Source of the DNA: Rhododendron vialii
Taxonomy: Eukaryota > Streptophyta > Magnoliopsida > Ericales > Ericaceae
NCBI RefSeq assembly: GCF_030253575.1
Contig: NC_080557.1
Coordinates: forward strand, 19,618,501-19,682,500
Direction of reading: 5' to 3'
DNA: 64,000 bases
Shown here: positions 23,201-34,180 of the stretch, piece after piece
Layout: each line of letters starts with the position of its first letter
How positions within the stretch are numbered: position 1 is the first letter of the stretch
Notes under the pieces: model-generated
What the model was told of the DNA's origin: nothing
The model's database searches: none
What the model saw: the letters and a program-made list of their open reading frames with translations, nothing else
Program-made: the position numbers and the translations under genes

Positions 23201-26200
23201 CCTTCTCAGCATGCGTCTACCACATATAAAGGGGAGAAGCTACAGACCTTTCCAGCAGAAGAAAAAAAAAGGCCACTAAACAGAAAGGCCCTATACACCA
23301 TTGAAAAGTTCAAACCAATCTAAAAATTGATCAAGAGAAGGATTATATTCTCTCTTTTCCCAACTATACAAGCTATTCACCAAAAAACTTTTGATTTTAA
23401 ATAAAGGTTTTTCCACCCCTTCAAACATCTTTAGCTTGTTCGTTTGGGGGTTTTAAAACCCCTGCGCTCCTTCAAAACCCAAACAAACAAGCCCCTTGAG
23501 GTTCTCTCACGCCAAATAATCCACATCAAGCAAAGAGGAACCATGGCCCAAACGCGCTGTCTTCTCTTTCCCACCCTAGCACACCTCTCCATGCGATAAG
23601 GAGTTCTGTTACACTCCTCGACATAACCCATTTCAACCCAAACCACGATAATACCAAGCACCGAAGTTCCCACGCCATTGAACAATGGATAAGAAGATGA
23701 TTGACCGTCTCCACATCCCTTTTGCACATACAACACCACTTCACAACTATTTGCCGCCTCTAATCAAGTTATCTATAGTAAGGATCTTGCCTTGATCTGC
23801 ACACCATACCAAAAAACTCACCTTTACTGGCACGGCGGCACCATTGTTTTCCAAATAGCAAGCCACAGGAGGGATGTATTACCATTACCACAGAAAGCTT
23901 GATAATATGACTTCACCTGAAAAGAGCCTGAACTGGAAAGATTCCATTGCATCTCATCCTCTCGTCCTCCTATCCGTTGATTACCATAAACTCTAGCAAG
24001 CAAAGCCAACAAATCCTCCTCCTCCGCAAGCGAATTCCCATACTGTAGCCTCGTCATTAATAAGAAGATAATCAGAAATGGGCACATCCCTATCACAAGT
24101 CAAACGATAAATACTTGGAAAGGACTTCCTCAAGCTTACATCCCCACATGGAACCCAAAATCTGAGTAATATCCTCAATATCAACCACCGCACCTACCGG
24201 GATCATCTCTGACTTTTCCAGGTTTACCTTTAGACCAGACACTGCCTCAAAGCAAAGAAGGACACACCAGAGACAGCCCAACTGCATCGGATCCGCATTG
24301 CAAAATACCGAAGTGTCATCAGCATAAAGAATGTGTGAAACCATGAACCCCAAACTGTCCTCTCTTCCCACCTCAAAGCCTTGAAGGAAACCGCCTTGCA
24401 CTGCTTTTTGAATCATCCGACTGGACACTTCCATGAACAAAATAAAAAGAAGAGGAGAAAGAGGATCTCCTTGACGTAAACCTCTAGAAGTTTGAAAAAA
24501 GCCGGTTGGAATCCCATTTACCAAAATTGACATTATGACAGGCTATGCACATTTCGATCCATTTCCTCCAAAGTTCTCCAAAACCCATCCGTTCCATAAC
24601 GCAGATCAAAAAATCCCAATTAACATGATCATATGCCTTCTCAATGCCTAACTTGCACACTATTCCGGGTGTACCACTCTTCAATCTCGAAACAACACAT
24701 TCATTTGCGATAAAGACCGCATCTAGAATTTGTCTTCCCCGATCAAAAGCATTTTGTGATTCCAAAACAACTTTCCCCACCAAATTCTTCAAGCGAACCG
24801 CCAACACTTTTGCCAGCAACTTATAGGCTCCCCCTAGTAAACTGATAGGTCTGAAATCCCGTATGTCTTCTGATCCTCCCTTTTTTGGAATCAAGCCCAC
24901 GAAAGAGGCGTTCAAACTCCTTTCAAACTCCCCGAAAGTCCAAAAGTTTTGGAACATACCCATTATTTCCACCCCCAACATTTATGGAAAAAAGCCGACA
25001 ACATACCATCTGCTTCTGGTGCTTGTCTCCATTCAGCAACTTTAAAGTAGCCACCACTTCCACCTCATCAAACGGCCTCTCCAACCAAGTGCCTCCTCCA
25101 TCGAAATAGCATCCAACTCCAAACCATCTATCCGTAGACGATTCACCCCCTCCCTCAACAAACGCACGTAAAAGTTAGCAATCCCATTTTTTTTTATCTC
25201 CTCATCATTCTCCAAGATGCTTTCTCCTACTTTAATTTTACCAATAAAATTATTCCTCCGATTAAAATTAGCCATCCTATCAAAGAAACGAGTATTCCTG
25301 TCCCCTTCTTTCAACCAAAGGTTCACGGACTTTTGTCTCCAACTAATTTCTTCGAATTTCGCAATTTTTCCAAATTCTTCTTTAGCACTATCCCTCAAGA
25401 CCTTCTCCTCCTCCCTAAGAGCCCGAACTTGTTCCTCTACATCCCAACGGCAAATTTCATCAATAACCTTGGCTTTTTGAACCTCCAACTGCCCAGAGAC
25501 CTCGGAGTTCCATTTACGCAAATTTTCTTTCAACATTTTCAACTTTCTTGCTAAAACAAAACTCGGCTTCCCCATCACTGAATAATTACTCCACCACTCA
25601 CCCACCATTTCCACGAAACCCTCAACCAACAACCACATATATTTGAATCTAAACGGAGTTCTTCCTTGCCGAATACCCCCACTTACTAACTAAATAGGAC
25701 TGTGATCCAAAATAGGTCTTGGAAGAGAAAATTGAGCCACATTAGAAAATGAAAACCCAAGTTACAGAGAATAAGAACAGATCAGTGCGCGACAAATAAC
25801 TGTGAAATCAAACCAAACCAAGTAGTGGGTCCACAAGCTCCAACTCATTTATGAAATCTGTGAATCTTCTCATATCATTTGAAATAGAGTTACGTCCCAC
25901 TTTCTCAAATGGGAAACGAACTGCATTAAACGCCACCACCGGAGCATCCCATCTAAACGCCACCGCCGATAGCTCATCCCACAACTCTCCCATTCCAGCT
26001 TAGGATTTTAATCTTCATGAAAAGATTGAGCACTGTAACCTCTTCAACTCCCTCACCCCTTTCTATTTTTGCTCCCACTTTTCTTCGTTTCTGGTACTGC
26101 TCCCTTCCTCCATCTTTCTTCAATATCCGTGAAAGGCTGCGTCGTTCTTTCTTCAAAACCATCGAAAGACACACCTAAAAATTTGCTAACTCCATTAATC

Positions 26201-28729
26201 CTCTTCAAAACCCATTAGAGACTTCTTGTGACATCCCACTCGTTAGTACATCTGCATCGTTCCATCTCCCCTCCTACTCCCTAACAAGTGGATTAAACAC
26301 ATCATTACTCACTAACAACCGATCATCTGTTTCGTCCTGCATCCACCCCAAATGATTAAACAAATCCTCATTCTGCCTTTCCCCAAACCAGCAATTCCCC
26401 ATCATCCAACCCAGCATTGGGTACTAGTTCCATCCCCCTTGAACTCACATCCCCCTTCCCGACCTCACTCAACCAGCCCCTATCCACCGTACCCATATCC
26501 ACCCCCTTTCCCATCTCCAAATCTGACCACTGTTGCCCTTGTCGCTGCCCGAAAGAACACCCTCACCTCCACAACTAACCTCCACCACCCTCTCATCCTC
26601 ATTCAATATTGAAGCTGACACCGAATTCCCCAAAGGAGATTCAACCAAAGACGAGCATTTCTTCAAACAAACACCAGAGCCCCCTTCTTCCAAAAACGAA
26701 AAAGGAGGAAGAGAAGGATTTAAACAGTGAGGAATCATACATACCTAACTGTAATCCAACGCTCACCTAGGATGTGCGACCCCATCATCGTTCCTTCCTC
26801 CATTGTCTATTCGTCGCAGAATTTCAACTGGGCCATTTCGATCTTCACCGATTGTTTCCACCCTGTTATTATCTCCGGTAGAAACACCCCTTTAAAACTT
26901 GTCCCTCCACCTGGGTCTCCTATTCTGGCCCATTTTCTGCTTTTGATCTCAACCAATCTGGACTTAACAGGCCTTTTAAATAAAAAGGCCCATTTTGCAT
27001 CTGATCCACTGCTGTTAATAATGTTGTAATGAGCTGGTTTTTGCTTTCCCATCCCCTCATTAAACTGGCCCAACATATTATGAAACCGACCCACATATGA
27101 AGGCCCAGAACCACCCCTATTCAAGGATTCAAAATTCGAAAAAACCCTGGGCCCGTAAGACTCCCCAACCGTATCCCCACCACTCGTATAACGACAGTAA
27201 CCGCCACGCGTCATCCCCCTCCTTCCTCTCCCCTCCTCACCACCACATGTAATCCAGTCACGTCCTCCATCCCCTCCCCTGTCCACCTTAAAACAAGTTG
27301 AAATACCACTTTTGGCCCCTTCTCTACCCATAAAGGTAGTTCAAACAGCCAACCCCCCATCGCCACCTTCACACTCGCCGGGATCTTTGCCGGTGCAGCC
27401 GTCACCGCGATTCTGGCCCAACGGAAATGTGTTCGTTTCTTCGTTTCATCATCCACCCTCATTCATCCACCACAGAAATCTCCAATCTCTCTGAACACTT
27501 CAAAATCCAAAGGTGTAAAGGGAAACCTAAAACCCTCACCCATAGTCCATACCTTCGCTGCAACCTCCCCCTTTTTCACACAACACCCCAATTGGCGACC
27601 ACCATTCCAATTCCACTCTCCTATCTCCAAAACTCCATCTACCCCTCAAGACTCGTGCTTCCTCCACCAACGGCAGAGTAAACAGGAAACAAGCTCCACC
27701 CAACTCTAAAGCTTGGACCCCAGCTGTCACTTTCCAATTTCTCTGAGCCCACCTCTGTATTTCCATGGCTGATGGCAGATTCGTCACCCCCTCCTCCAGC
27801 CTTCCCACCAAACAACTCCCTAGGAAACTCATAGAACTCTCTGTAGATTCCACCAGAACTTCTACATCACACCCCTTATGTATCTTCCTCTTCTCCTTTA
27901 CCGCCACCGTGTTGTCCGGCCAACCCCCAATATTTGTCACATCCTTGATCCGCACAACTCCAGCAGCACCACATACCAAAACTTCCCACTGTCTCTCACC
28001 TCCACCTCAGCCAAAAACCTCCTTCAAGGAGCAGACAAGACATACCTTCACTCTCCTTACTAAACCCCCAAAACTACGAGCAAACTCCTTATCATACCCT
28101 GAAGATGCATCTTGCAGGGCTAGACACAGCCACTGAAGCTCGATTTCCTTCACCCACACCTCCCTTCCCACTAGCAGTCAAGTCGGTAACGACATAGTAG
28201 ACCAAGGGCTTGTAGGGCTGGACAAATGTTACCAATACAGCAGAAAACATAAACCTGAAGAAAGAGTGGGATTTACCTAAAGATTTCCTAGCAATTTGAG
28301 GAGTAGAGCTGTTCCAAAGCTCTGGCCTAGTTTTTAAGATTTGTTTTCAAGTCTCTGTGAAATAGTGGGTTAGATTTCCTTGGTATTATTTTGGCGTAGC
28401 CCGTGTATGGTTTTCTCAAGGATATTCCCTTGGCCTAAGTAATTCTTTTAATAACAACTATCTTACCCCAAAAAATGCTTGAGAAAAAATCCCAGATTTG
28501 CCCCCCATTTCATGTCCTCCATTTGGTTGCTCAGAAAAGAAAATTCTGAAATATAATCCTATTAGACTGAAAATCAATCACCAGATCCGCTTGACTTGTC
28601 TTGTCTTTGGATCCTTAAATTTTTTGAATCTCTTAGCATAACACCTGGTTTGGACTTCAATCAGCTCTCTTATTGTAGTTGAGAGAATCACATCAATTAT
28701 TTTGAAATAACAAGTGAATGTACGCATTT

Positions 28730-28787
<58 letters not shown>

Positions 28788-31700
28788 AAATACAAATGAC
28801 AAATCCCCTACTTCCACACTAAAGCTATATGCATAGTGATTCCATTTCTGTGTAAGTTATAAACGAACAGCTCCCTCCCTCCCTCTCTCGAAAATATGAT
28901 TGACAAATTCCCTACTTCCACACTAAAGCTATATACATGGTGATTCCATTTTTGTGTAAATTTAAAACGAACGGTAAGTCCTTGGCAACATATCAACCTT
29001 CACAGGGATATGTTACTTTTGCCAATCAAGAAAAATAAAAAACCTTCACAGGGATATGTTACTTTTGCCGATCAAGAAAAATAAAAAACCTTCACAGGGA
29101 TATTACAAGATACAGGCGTCAACTATACAAATACTTTTGTTAGCTCTCTTACATGCTAAACGTAGAAGGCATACTAGTTGACGACAACAATTGCACTAGT
29201 GGTAGACTGGTAGGGCAACAGCAAAACGTGACAAGGCCTTCTAACCCAAGAACCGCATCGTGTTCAAAAAGAGTTTTTTCAGAGAAACGAAAGACGCAAT
29301 TTTTCCTGATTAGTGATGTTGTAAGAATAGTCCATAGAACAAATTCATGATATGAGGAATAATAATCAATTGGGTTGCGTGCTGATTGAAGGGGTAACAC
29401 AGTCTAAGGTTTAGGTCGAGCTTATTGTACTGGCATAAGCAATGGGATCAAGATCTCAACCAACTCCTACCAACCAAGGACAAAATCCTCTATTGATGAT
29501 TGATCTCGGAAAGATCCAGTGCATTCCAGTGACTATAACTATAAAAACAAGAACTCCCAGTGCATTCCAGTACCTTTTAGAAAAGTTCAACCACAAACTT
29601 CTTGGACTAAGCTCCTCTCATTGCACAATGTGAACACCTCCCACCAATCTCTATGTTCTTAATAACATCCCAAGGGCTCTAATACCCTATGAATCTCCCA
29701 ATCATTGCAATATTAATAGACTCAACCCAACCACTGAAAGGAATTCCAAGAGTTTGGAGTTCCAGTCATGAGCAAATATAATCTGGGCACTCAATTTCAG
29801 CATAGAGTATTGAACAAATGAAAACAAGAAATAAAAGGGTCTAACAAGATTCATAGTGCTCCTTGCAAGGGCTTGCACACTTGCGTGTTTCAACTTTTTT
29901 ATCCACAGAAAAATATTTTTAAAAATGATGTATGCATCTGTTCATTCTCTTTGTTTATTGCAACAGGTTTTCATTTTTGTATCTCAATGCTGCAATTTAT
30001 AAGTCCCCTTTCAAAGAGATAACAAATTAGTAAGAAATATACCTATCGACAACAAGAAGTAATGACTCGCATCTTCCATGCTCTGAATTGCAACAATAGC
30101 AAGGGGAATAACGAAGTGGAGAGATGCCTTCTCGTGAACATGCCAGCCAAACAAAAACCCACATGTGTATGCATAGGCAACCCATCTAGTGATCATTCTG
30201 GGCTGAGGATCCCTCCAAGCCTTTACCAGACATGGAACTAAGGAAAGCAGGACCAAGACAAAGGTAATCAATGGAGTGACCTGGAATCTCATCACAGATA
30301 AATTCAAGTAGACAATTAGTTCTTGCATAATTGTGATGCCAAACTGTTGGCCATAACTCACAAACCACCATCGCACCAAAAAGATTTATCGATAGGGTAA
30401 CCATTTTTACAAGCTTATAAGGTAAGAAAATTAAGAACCGGAAATGCAATGTTTCAATGTTTTTCTCTCAAAAGAACATATAGAGGCCTGCAAGTAATCT
30501 ATGTTAAGGAAACTGTGTTGCAAGTAACCTGAGGCAACATTAAAAGAGCGGTTAATAGTGTAGACACAGCAATTGATCACTGATGCACTGTAGGAACAAT
30601 AACACATGCTGAATGAAATTACCGTGGGTAGAACAGCGAATGGAGAGGAATCGCCCACTAGTCCACCAGTAAATGAAGCTGTTGGTGCTTGTATGATGAA
30701 TCCCAATTTCAGAAGCACAAAAGCCAGCCCTTTATCTAAGAGTATATAGAACACCCAAAAATTTGGAGCCCAATAGGCATGGCAGAGCCCTCTACCGAAA
30801 GGAAACATGCGGCCAAGAACTTGTTGGATCTGCAATTCACTATGATACGTGTTACTGCATAACTTACAACATAGAGGGAGAACTTGTGATACGCCCATAA
30901 TTAGGTGGATTATTCCATTGTCAGTAGCTACATAATTGCAATGATGAGGCTTGATTGAATCATATTATAGAATGAACCCCATGTACTGAAAATGAATGCA
31001 GCCAACAATCACAAGCCTGGGTGACCAAATCAAATTCCTCTCTGAGTCTCTCTATACCCCAATTTGATTACATCCATAAACTAATAGCTACACTAATAGT
31101 TACATTCAGGTAGCAATGGTTTCACAAAATTTCCGTAATATAACATCAAATAAAAAGAACACTGTCAACCATATCAACTGTCATACAAATTTTCTTGAAC
31201 CCACATCTTACAGTTTATAATAACTAGAACACAGAGGCATTACCTGTCCATAATACACAAAAATGGTCAAATGTGCCACCACAACCACCAACCACCCAAA
31301 CCCCCTTACCAACCCCTACCGCAACAAATATGCTAGGTAAGTCAGCCACCACAAACAAGTGCTTAAATCACAATACCACAGCAAAAACAAACTCACCCAT
31401 CAAGTCCTTCCCCTCCTCCAACCATGGCCGCAACAACAATGCCACGATAATCCACTTGTACTGAAAAATATGTATGCTCAACAATTAGCCGGCCAGTCAA
31501 ATAAACAACCTAAACCCACCTAAGAATTCTCTCTCTAGACCCCAATTTCCTTGTCAAACTTCGAATTCAAGTCAAATTAGTGGTTACATTAAGGTTGCAG
31601 TGTACTACTACGCTCCTCAATCTTCCAAAAAGAAGATCAGTAATACAAATAACCAGAATCATTCCAACTTCATATTTAAAACACCCATTTTTGTACTTCA

Positions 31701-32487
31701 TATAATCACTAAAGCACGGGAGAATTACCTGTCCATAATACACAAACGGCCCATAAGCCGCCACAAAAACCGCCACAACGACCGTCCCCATTATCACCAA
31801 CCGCCCGAAGCCCCTCACCAACCCTCCGCGGCAGTAATGCCGCAACAAATACACGAAATAAACCGGCGCAGCCACAGCAAACAAGTGTTTAAAACACAGT
31901 AACACGGCGAAAGCAAACCCACCCATCAAGTCCTTCCCATCTTCCAACCACGACAGCGACAGCAGCAACAATCCCAAGAGAAACCCATTGTACTGAAAAT
32001 GCATGTGGTCAACAATCAACAACCCGGGGTTCCAAACAACCAAAACCCACATCAGATTCCTCTCTCTGGACCCCAATTTCTTACCCAACCGATGAATGCC
32101 GTAAACGAGAACAGAATCGGCGAGGATAACTGTGAGTCTGTGGAAGACGATGAGTGAAGGGGAGGAGTTATCGAGGCCGTCGTGGAGGTGTAGGATGGTG
32201 GGGTCGAGTAGGAGGCGGGCGAAGAGTGAGAGGAAACGCTCGAAGTGGGCGAAGAAGGGAGGGTAGTCGAGGGTCCATGGGCTGGTGTGGTCGGAGTACC
32301 AGTGGGAGAGAGGAAGGGAGTGGGTTAGGGCAAGCCAGTGACGGTGGACCTCGAAATCGGTGCTGTGGTAGGAGGGCATAAGGAGGAGCTTGATGCAGGT
32401 GGCCACGGCGGCGTACCAGGCGAGATGACCGGAATTGGGGTTGGGTTTTGTAGCAGCGTTTGGGATCTGGGTTTTTGTGGGTGTCAT
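20276..32487 (-). CDS. ALG8: ALG8-type dolichyl-P-glucose alpha-1,3-glucosyltransferase, four exons, 535 aa
   Basis: Exons in transcript order are 31729-32487, 30623-30829, 30043-30280 and 20276-20679. All junctions are GT-AG, phases agree, and the total is 1608 nt including the stop. The protein is a multi-pass ER membrane GT-C enzyme of the ALG6/ALG8 family, which adds the second glucose to Glc1Man9GlcNAc2-PP-dolichol. Visible marks are STDFEVHRHW (about residues 42-51, holding the luminal acidic residue used as catalytic base in the family), SPWTLDYPPFFAHFE (69-83), HFQYNGFLLG, FPFGRGLCHAYWAPNFW, HVHEKASLH, and the C-terminal KSYLLGL..WGQFLHP block. STDFEVHR and EYPIKVLLLLL fit ALG8 better than ALG6. 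Length is close to other plant ALG8 proteins (about 500 aa), with an extended N-terminus. Intron 3 is 9363 bp and contains a LINE; intron 1 contains partial copies of exon 1. The coding frame is intact, so the gene looks functional. Confidence 0.95.
20737..21112. mobile_element. Mutator-like MITE with 9-bp target duplication
   Basis: The 376-bp element has inverted ends GGGAAATTTATATAAATGGT and (complement) GGGAAATTTATAGAAATGGT, with homology running about 90 bp inward. The perfect 9-bp duplication ATACATTAA flanks it at 20728-20736 and 21113-21121. It is non-coding, sits just inside ALG8 intron 3, and starts about 60 bp from the acceptor of the last exon. Confidence 0.88.
21541..22145. repeat. 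Fold-back element filled with telomere-like AAACCCTA units
   Basis: GTACAGAAAATAAAAAGTAT occurs twice in direct order at the left (21546, 21575), and its complement ATACTTTTTATTTTCTGTAC occurs at 22111-22130. Together these form inverted ends. Between them, 21660-22030 is a degenerate array of AAACCCTAGGGTATCCTA-type units, in its first part joined to ATGAAAGTGCCT with a period of about 29 bp. The AAACCCTA core equals the plant telomere repeat, but mirror-image TAGGGT units alternate with it. It lies in ALG8 intron 3. Confidence 0.75.
22905..23150 (+). pseudogene. LINE ORF2 C-terminal (zf-RVT region) fragment
   Basis: The plus-strand frame gives VWFSHQVPRQSFISWMACW, then DRLSTKERQANWGI, then a degraded Cys region. 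This matches the region just before and within the zf-RVT domain of plant LINE reverse transcriptases (pattern W-x5-P+-x-FI-W-A...RL.T..R...WGI). The fragment is cut short by a stop and lies in antisense orientation within ALG8 intron 3, next to the larger LINE. Confidence 0.65.
23310..26018 (-). pseudogene. LINE ORF2: endonuclease (deleted core), reverse transcriptase, zf-RVT
   Basis: ORF2 starts at 26018 with MKIKILSWNGR, the first strand of an AP-type endonuclease. It jumps directly to the late endonuclease segment (ELWDELSAVAFRW, FNAVRFPFEKVGR), so most of the catalytic core is missing. The linker region with LKEGDRNTRFFDRMAN follows at 25042-25638. The reverse transcriptase comes next (DFRPISLLGGAYKLLAKVLA; ESQNAFDRGRQILDA; GLRQGDPLSPLLF; HILYADDTSVF) at about 24130-24980. 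A zf-RVT domain near 23500-23745 carries C-x2-C and NHLLIHC. Several frameshifts and stops split it into at least seven pieces. It is inactive. Confidence 0.88.
26230..28195 (-). pseudogene. LINE ORF1 with DUF4283 domain
   Basis: The upstream half (27536-28190) reads as the DUF4283 domain typical of ORF1 in plant L1 LINEs: SFLGSCLVGRLEEG, PSAMEIQRWAQRNWK, GVQALELGGACFLFTLP, EEARVLRGRW and VELEWWSPIGV appear in order. The downstream half is Gly/Arg- and Pro-rich low-complexity sequence in changing frames (26230-27460), as expected for the RNA-binding tail. No good start codon remains; an in-frame stop precedes the domain near 28175. Confidence 0.78.
28732..28785. repeat. (CT)n microsatellite
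   Basis: A 54-bp uninterrupted TC/CT run in ALG8 intron 3. It produces a spurious Arg-Glu repeat open frame on the minus strand that should not be annotated. Confidence 0.95.
28785..29103. repeat. Two local tandem duplications in ALG8 intron 3
   Basis: A unit holding CTACTTCCACACTAAAGCTA and TTCCATTT.TGTGTAA occurs twice, about 105 bp apart (28785-28870 and 28889-28974). Directly after it, a 46-bp unit starting AACCTTCACAGGGATATGTT occurs 2.4 times (starts 28995, 29041, 29087). The near-identity shows recent slippage or unequal exchange. Confidence 0.88.
30974..31066 (-). pseudogene. Second decayed copy of ALG8 exon 1 segment (copy C)
   Basis: About 90 bp in intron 1 match an internal part of exon 1: TGTACTGAAAATG, CAACAATCA, and ATTCCTCTCTG...ACCCCAATTT occur in the same order as near 31984-32085. 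It is truncated relative to copy B and lacks the splice donor. Sequence beyond it (to about 31115) also matches the segment beyond copy B, for example AGTTACATT.AGGT, so the duplicated block included flanking sequence. Confidence 0.7.
31244..31555 (-). pseudogene. Decayed copy of ALG8 exon 1 3' part (copy B), splice donor kept
   Basis: About 310 bp within intron 1 are homologous to the last about 355 bp of exon 1 (31729-32083). Shared blocks on the plus strand include ACCTGTCCATAATACACAAA, ACAAACAAGTG, ACCCATCAAGTCCTTCCC, TTGTACTGAAAA and ACCCCAATTTC. The donor sequence GGACAG|GTAATGC is preserved. Indels and substitutions break the reading frame, so it is a pseudo-exon from a tandem partial duplication. 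Confidence 0.85.
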
Positions 32488-32975
32488 GTTTTTTCTTCTC
32501 CTCTTTCATAACAGGTGTGTCATGGTTGGGCTTGGGGCGAAGTTATCGATCCCGTACCGTACCGGCAAGAAAACGGAATCCGCAGCAAGATGTTCCGTTC
32601 CGACTGAAATACCGTTCAATCCCGGTCGTTCAAGGGTTTTCTTCTCCGAATTGAAATCCCATATTTCATCGGTGGCAATGATTCTGTTGAGTTTTCAAAT
32701 GGCGTTCCAAATGCACCACCACACTCGACAGTTTTCACTATTATTATTATTTTTATTATTAAAACTTGGAGGTGTTCGGAAAAAAACAATATCATTAAGA
32801 GGAATATACAGTAATTAAGGAGAACTTAAATAGAGGTACTATCCTACATTGATACTTAAGTTTTAATTCTCGTAGTTTTGAAAACTTATGTTTTCATCAT
32901 GAAATTTAAATAATATTCATTTAGTCCTTAATAATTTTTTACATTTTAATAGAGTCGTTGCTCTTTGGGCTAAGG
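32488..32975. other. ALG8 upstream region
   Basis: This holds the presumed 5' UTR and promoter of the minus-strand ALG8 gene. A CT-rich leader (32490-32510) adjoins the ATG. Farther up the sequence turns AT-rich, with short ATT repeats near 32740-32760. No clear TATA box and no divergent gene were seen. Confidence 0.5.
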
Positions 32976-33216
32976 GGGCGTTCCACTTTTTTCCTAAAAG
33001 TACTTTTTAAAAAAGAAGACAATTTCAAATTCAAAAATTATGTATTTATGCAAATAATTTTTCTACCAATATGGATCTTATTTGATAGATCTCATTGAGA
33101 TCTTTAAACCTATGCAAAAAAAAAATCAAAATATTATTTTTCATTTTCATAATATATGAGTTTGACATTACCTTTTTAAAAAAAAAGAAGGTTTAGAAAG
33201 AAAACGAAACAGACTC
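32976..33216. mobile_element. Decayed Tourist-like MITE
   Basis: The interior closely resembles the MITE at 33374-33615: CAAATAATTTTTCTA.CAATATGGATCTT, then GATCTC.T.GAGATCTTT, and AAGTACTT near the end. The ends (GGGGGCGTTCCACTTTTT and its weak complement at the right) have diverged, and no target duplication is left. Confidence 0.5.
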
Positions 33217-33373
33217 TAAATTAGCTCAATATTTGGCAAAATGATTGTGCACGAGCGTGCCAGAAAAGAATAGAATTTATCATTTTCAGATTAACTCAAA
33301 ATAGCTAATTTAATCAGGCAATTGTGTTATCCGTTCGATTACCTCAATTAAGAGGATTTTCCTAAAGATATCA

Positions 33374-33615
33374 GGCCCCGTTCTGGAACTGAAAATAAGT
33401 ACTTATTTTTTAAGAAGACAATTTTAAGCTACAAAATAATGTGTTTGCGCAAATAATTTTCCTAGCAATATGGATCTTGTTTGAAAGATCTCGTCGAGAT
33501 CTTTTATATGATGCAAAAAAAATAAAAAAAAATTTTTATTTATTTACATTATTATTGAGTTTGAAAATGTGAAACAAGTACTTATTTTTTTAAGAAGGTG
33601 TTCTGGAACGGGGCC
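33374..33615. mobile_element. Tourist-like MITE (PIF/Harbinger type)
   Basis: The 242-bp element has ends GGCCCCGTTCTGGAAC and (complement) GGCCCCGTTCCAGAAC, flanked by the 3-bp duplication TCA (33371-33373, 33616-33618). AAGTACTTATTTTTT.AAGAAG lies next to both ends. A 3-bp duplication and GGCC-type ends fit Tourist MITEs. Confidence 0.78.
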
Positions 33616-33618
33616 TCA

Positions 33619-34180
33619 ATCAAATAATAGATTGACGCTCTTCAATCAGAAAAGATAACTGAATATAAACAAGCTTGAATTTAATCGAAAACAAGTTTAT
33701 ATATAATTACTCTTAAGATTTCTATAAGAATAATACAGGAATACAGACACACTTGAATTGAATCGAAAGCAGACCTATACTTGACTACTCTTTGGCAAGA
33801 AAAAGACAGAAAGATGTAAGATAACTCGAATTTAATCAAAAGTGTGCTTATATTCAAATAAGTCTTCAAACTTGCAAAATACTAAACTATAGCTAAATTA
33901 CTCTAAGTCCTAAACTACTTTAGATCTTTGAGCAACCATTTTGTGTGGATTGTCAGATGATGAATTTTTGTCGGGGGGTTCTCAATTCAATTGTCTCTTC
34001 TATTTATAGACGATGAGTCTGTCTTTAACCTGCATTCTTCATGTTTTCTTTTGATGCCCTTGTCTTCGTTCAAATTTGATTCAAAACATTTTCCATTCCC
34101 TCCAAAAACGGTTGCAAAGGTCTTCGAACTATCGCTTGACTGGGTCTTCTCAGAAAACTCTTCTCCTTCCACGCTTGTTG
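33619..34180. other. AT-rich spacer, no gene seen
   Basis: AT-rich sequence contains repeated GAATTTAATCGAAA/GAATTGAATCGAAAGC phrases (33670-33840), a weak short-period repetition. No coding domain is recognisable. A TATTTATAGACG box at 34000 may belong to the LTR remnant that follows. Confidence 0.45.

Larger units (their letters stand above)
23275..28195 (-). mobile_element. L1-type LINE retrotransposon (decayed) in ALG8 intron 3
   Basis: The element holds, in minus-strand order, an ORF1 with DUF4283, an ORF2 with a truncated endonuclease, a reverse transcriptase with YADD, and a zf-RVT domain, then a 3' UTR-like region. It lies in the same orientation as ALG8. Frames are broken many times, so it cannot move by itself. 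The 5' end is placed just upstream of the DUF4283 region, and the 3' end near a short T-run facing the other LINE fragment. Target duplications were not identified. Confidence 0.88.

Noticed and set aside
27765-28136. Plus-strand 123-residue Pro/Ser/Thr-rich frame
   Set aside because: It is the antisense shadow of the LINE DUF4283 ORF1 and has no support of its own.
31273-31464. Plus-strand Pro/Thr-rich frame in ALG8 intron 1
   Set aside because: It is the reverse strand of the decayed exon 1 copy B, not an independent gene.
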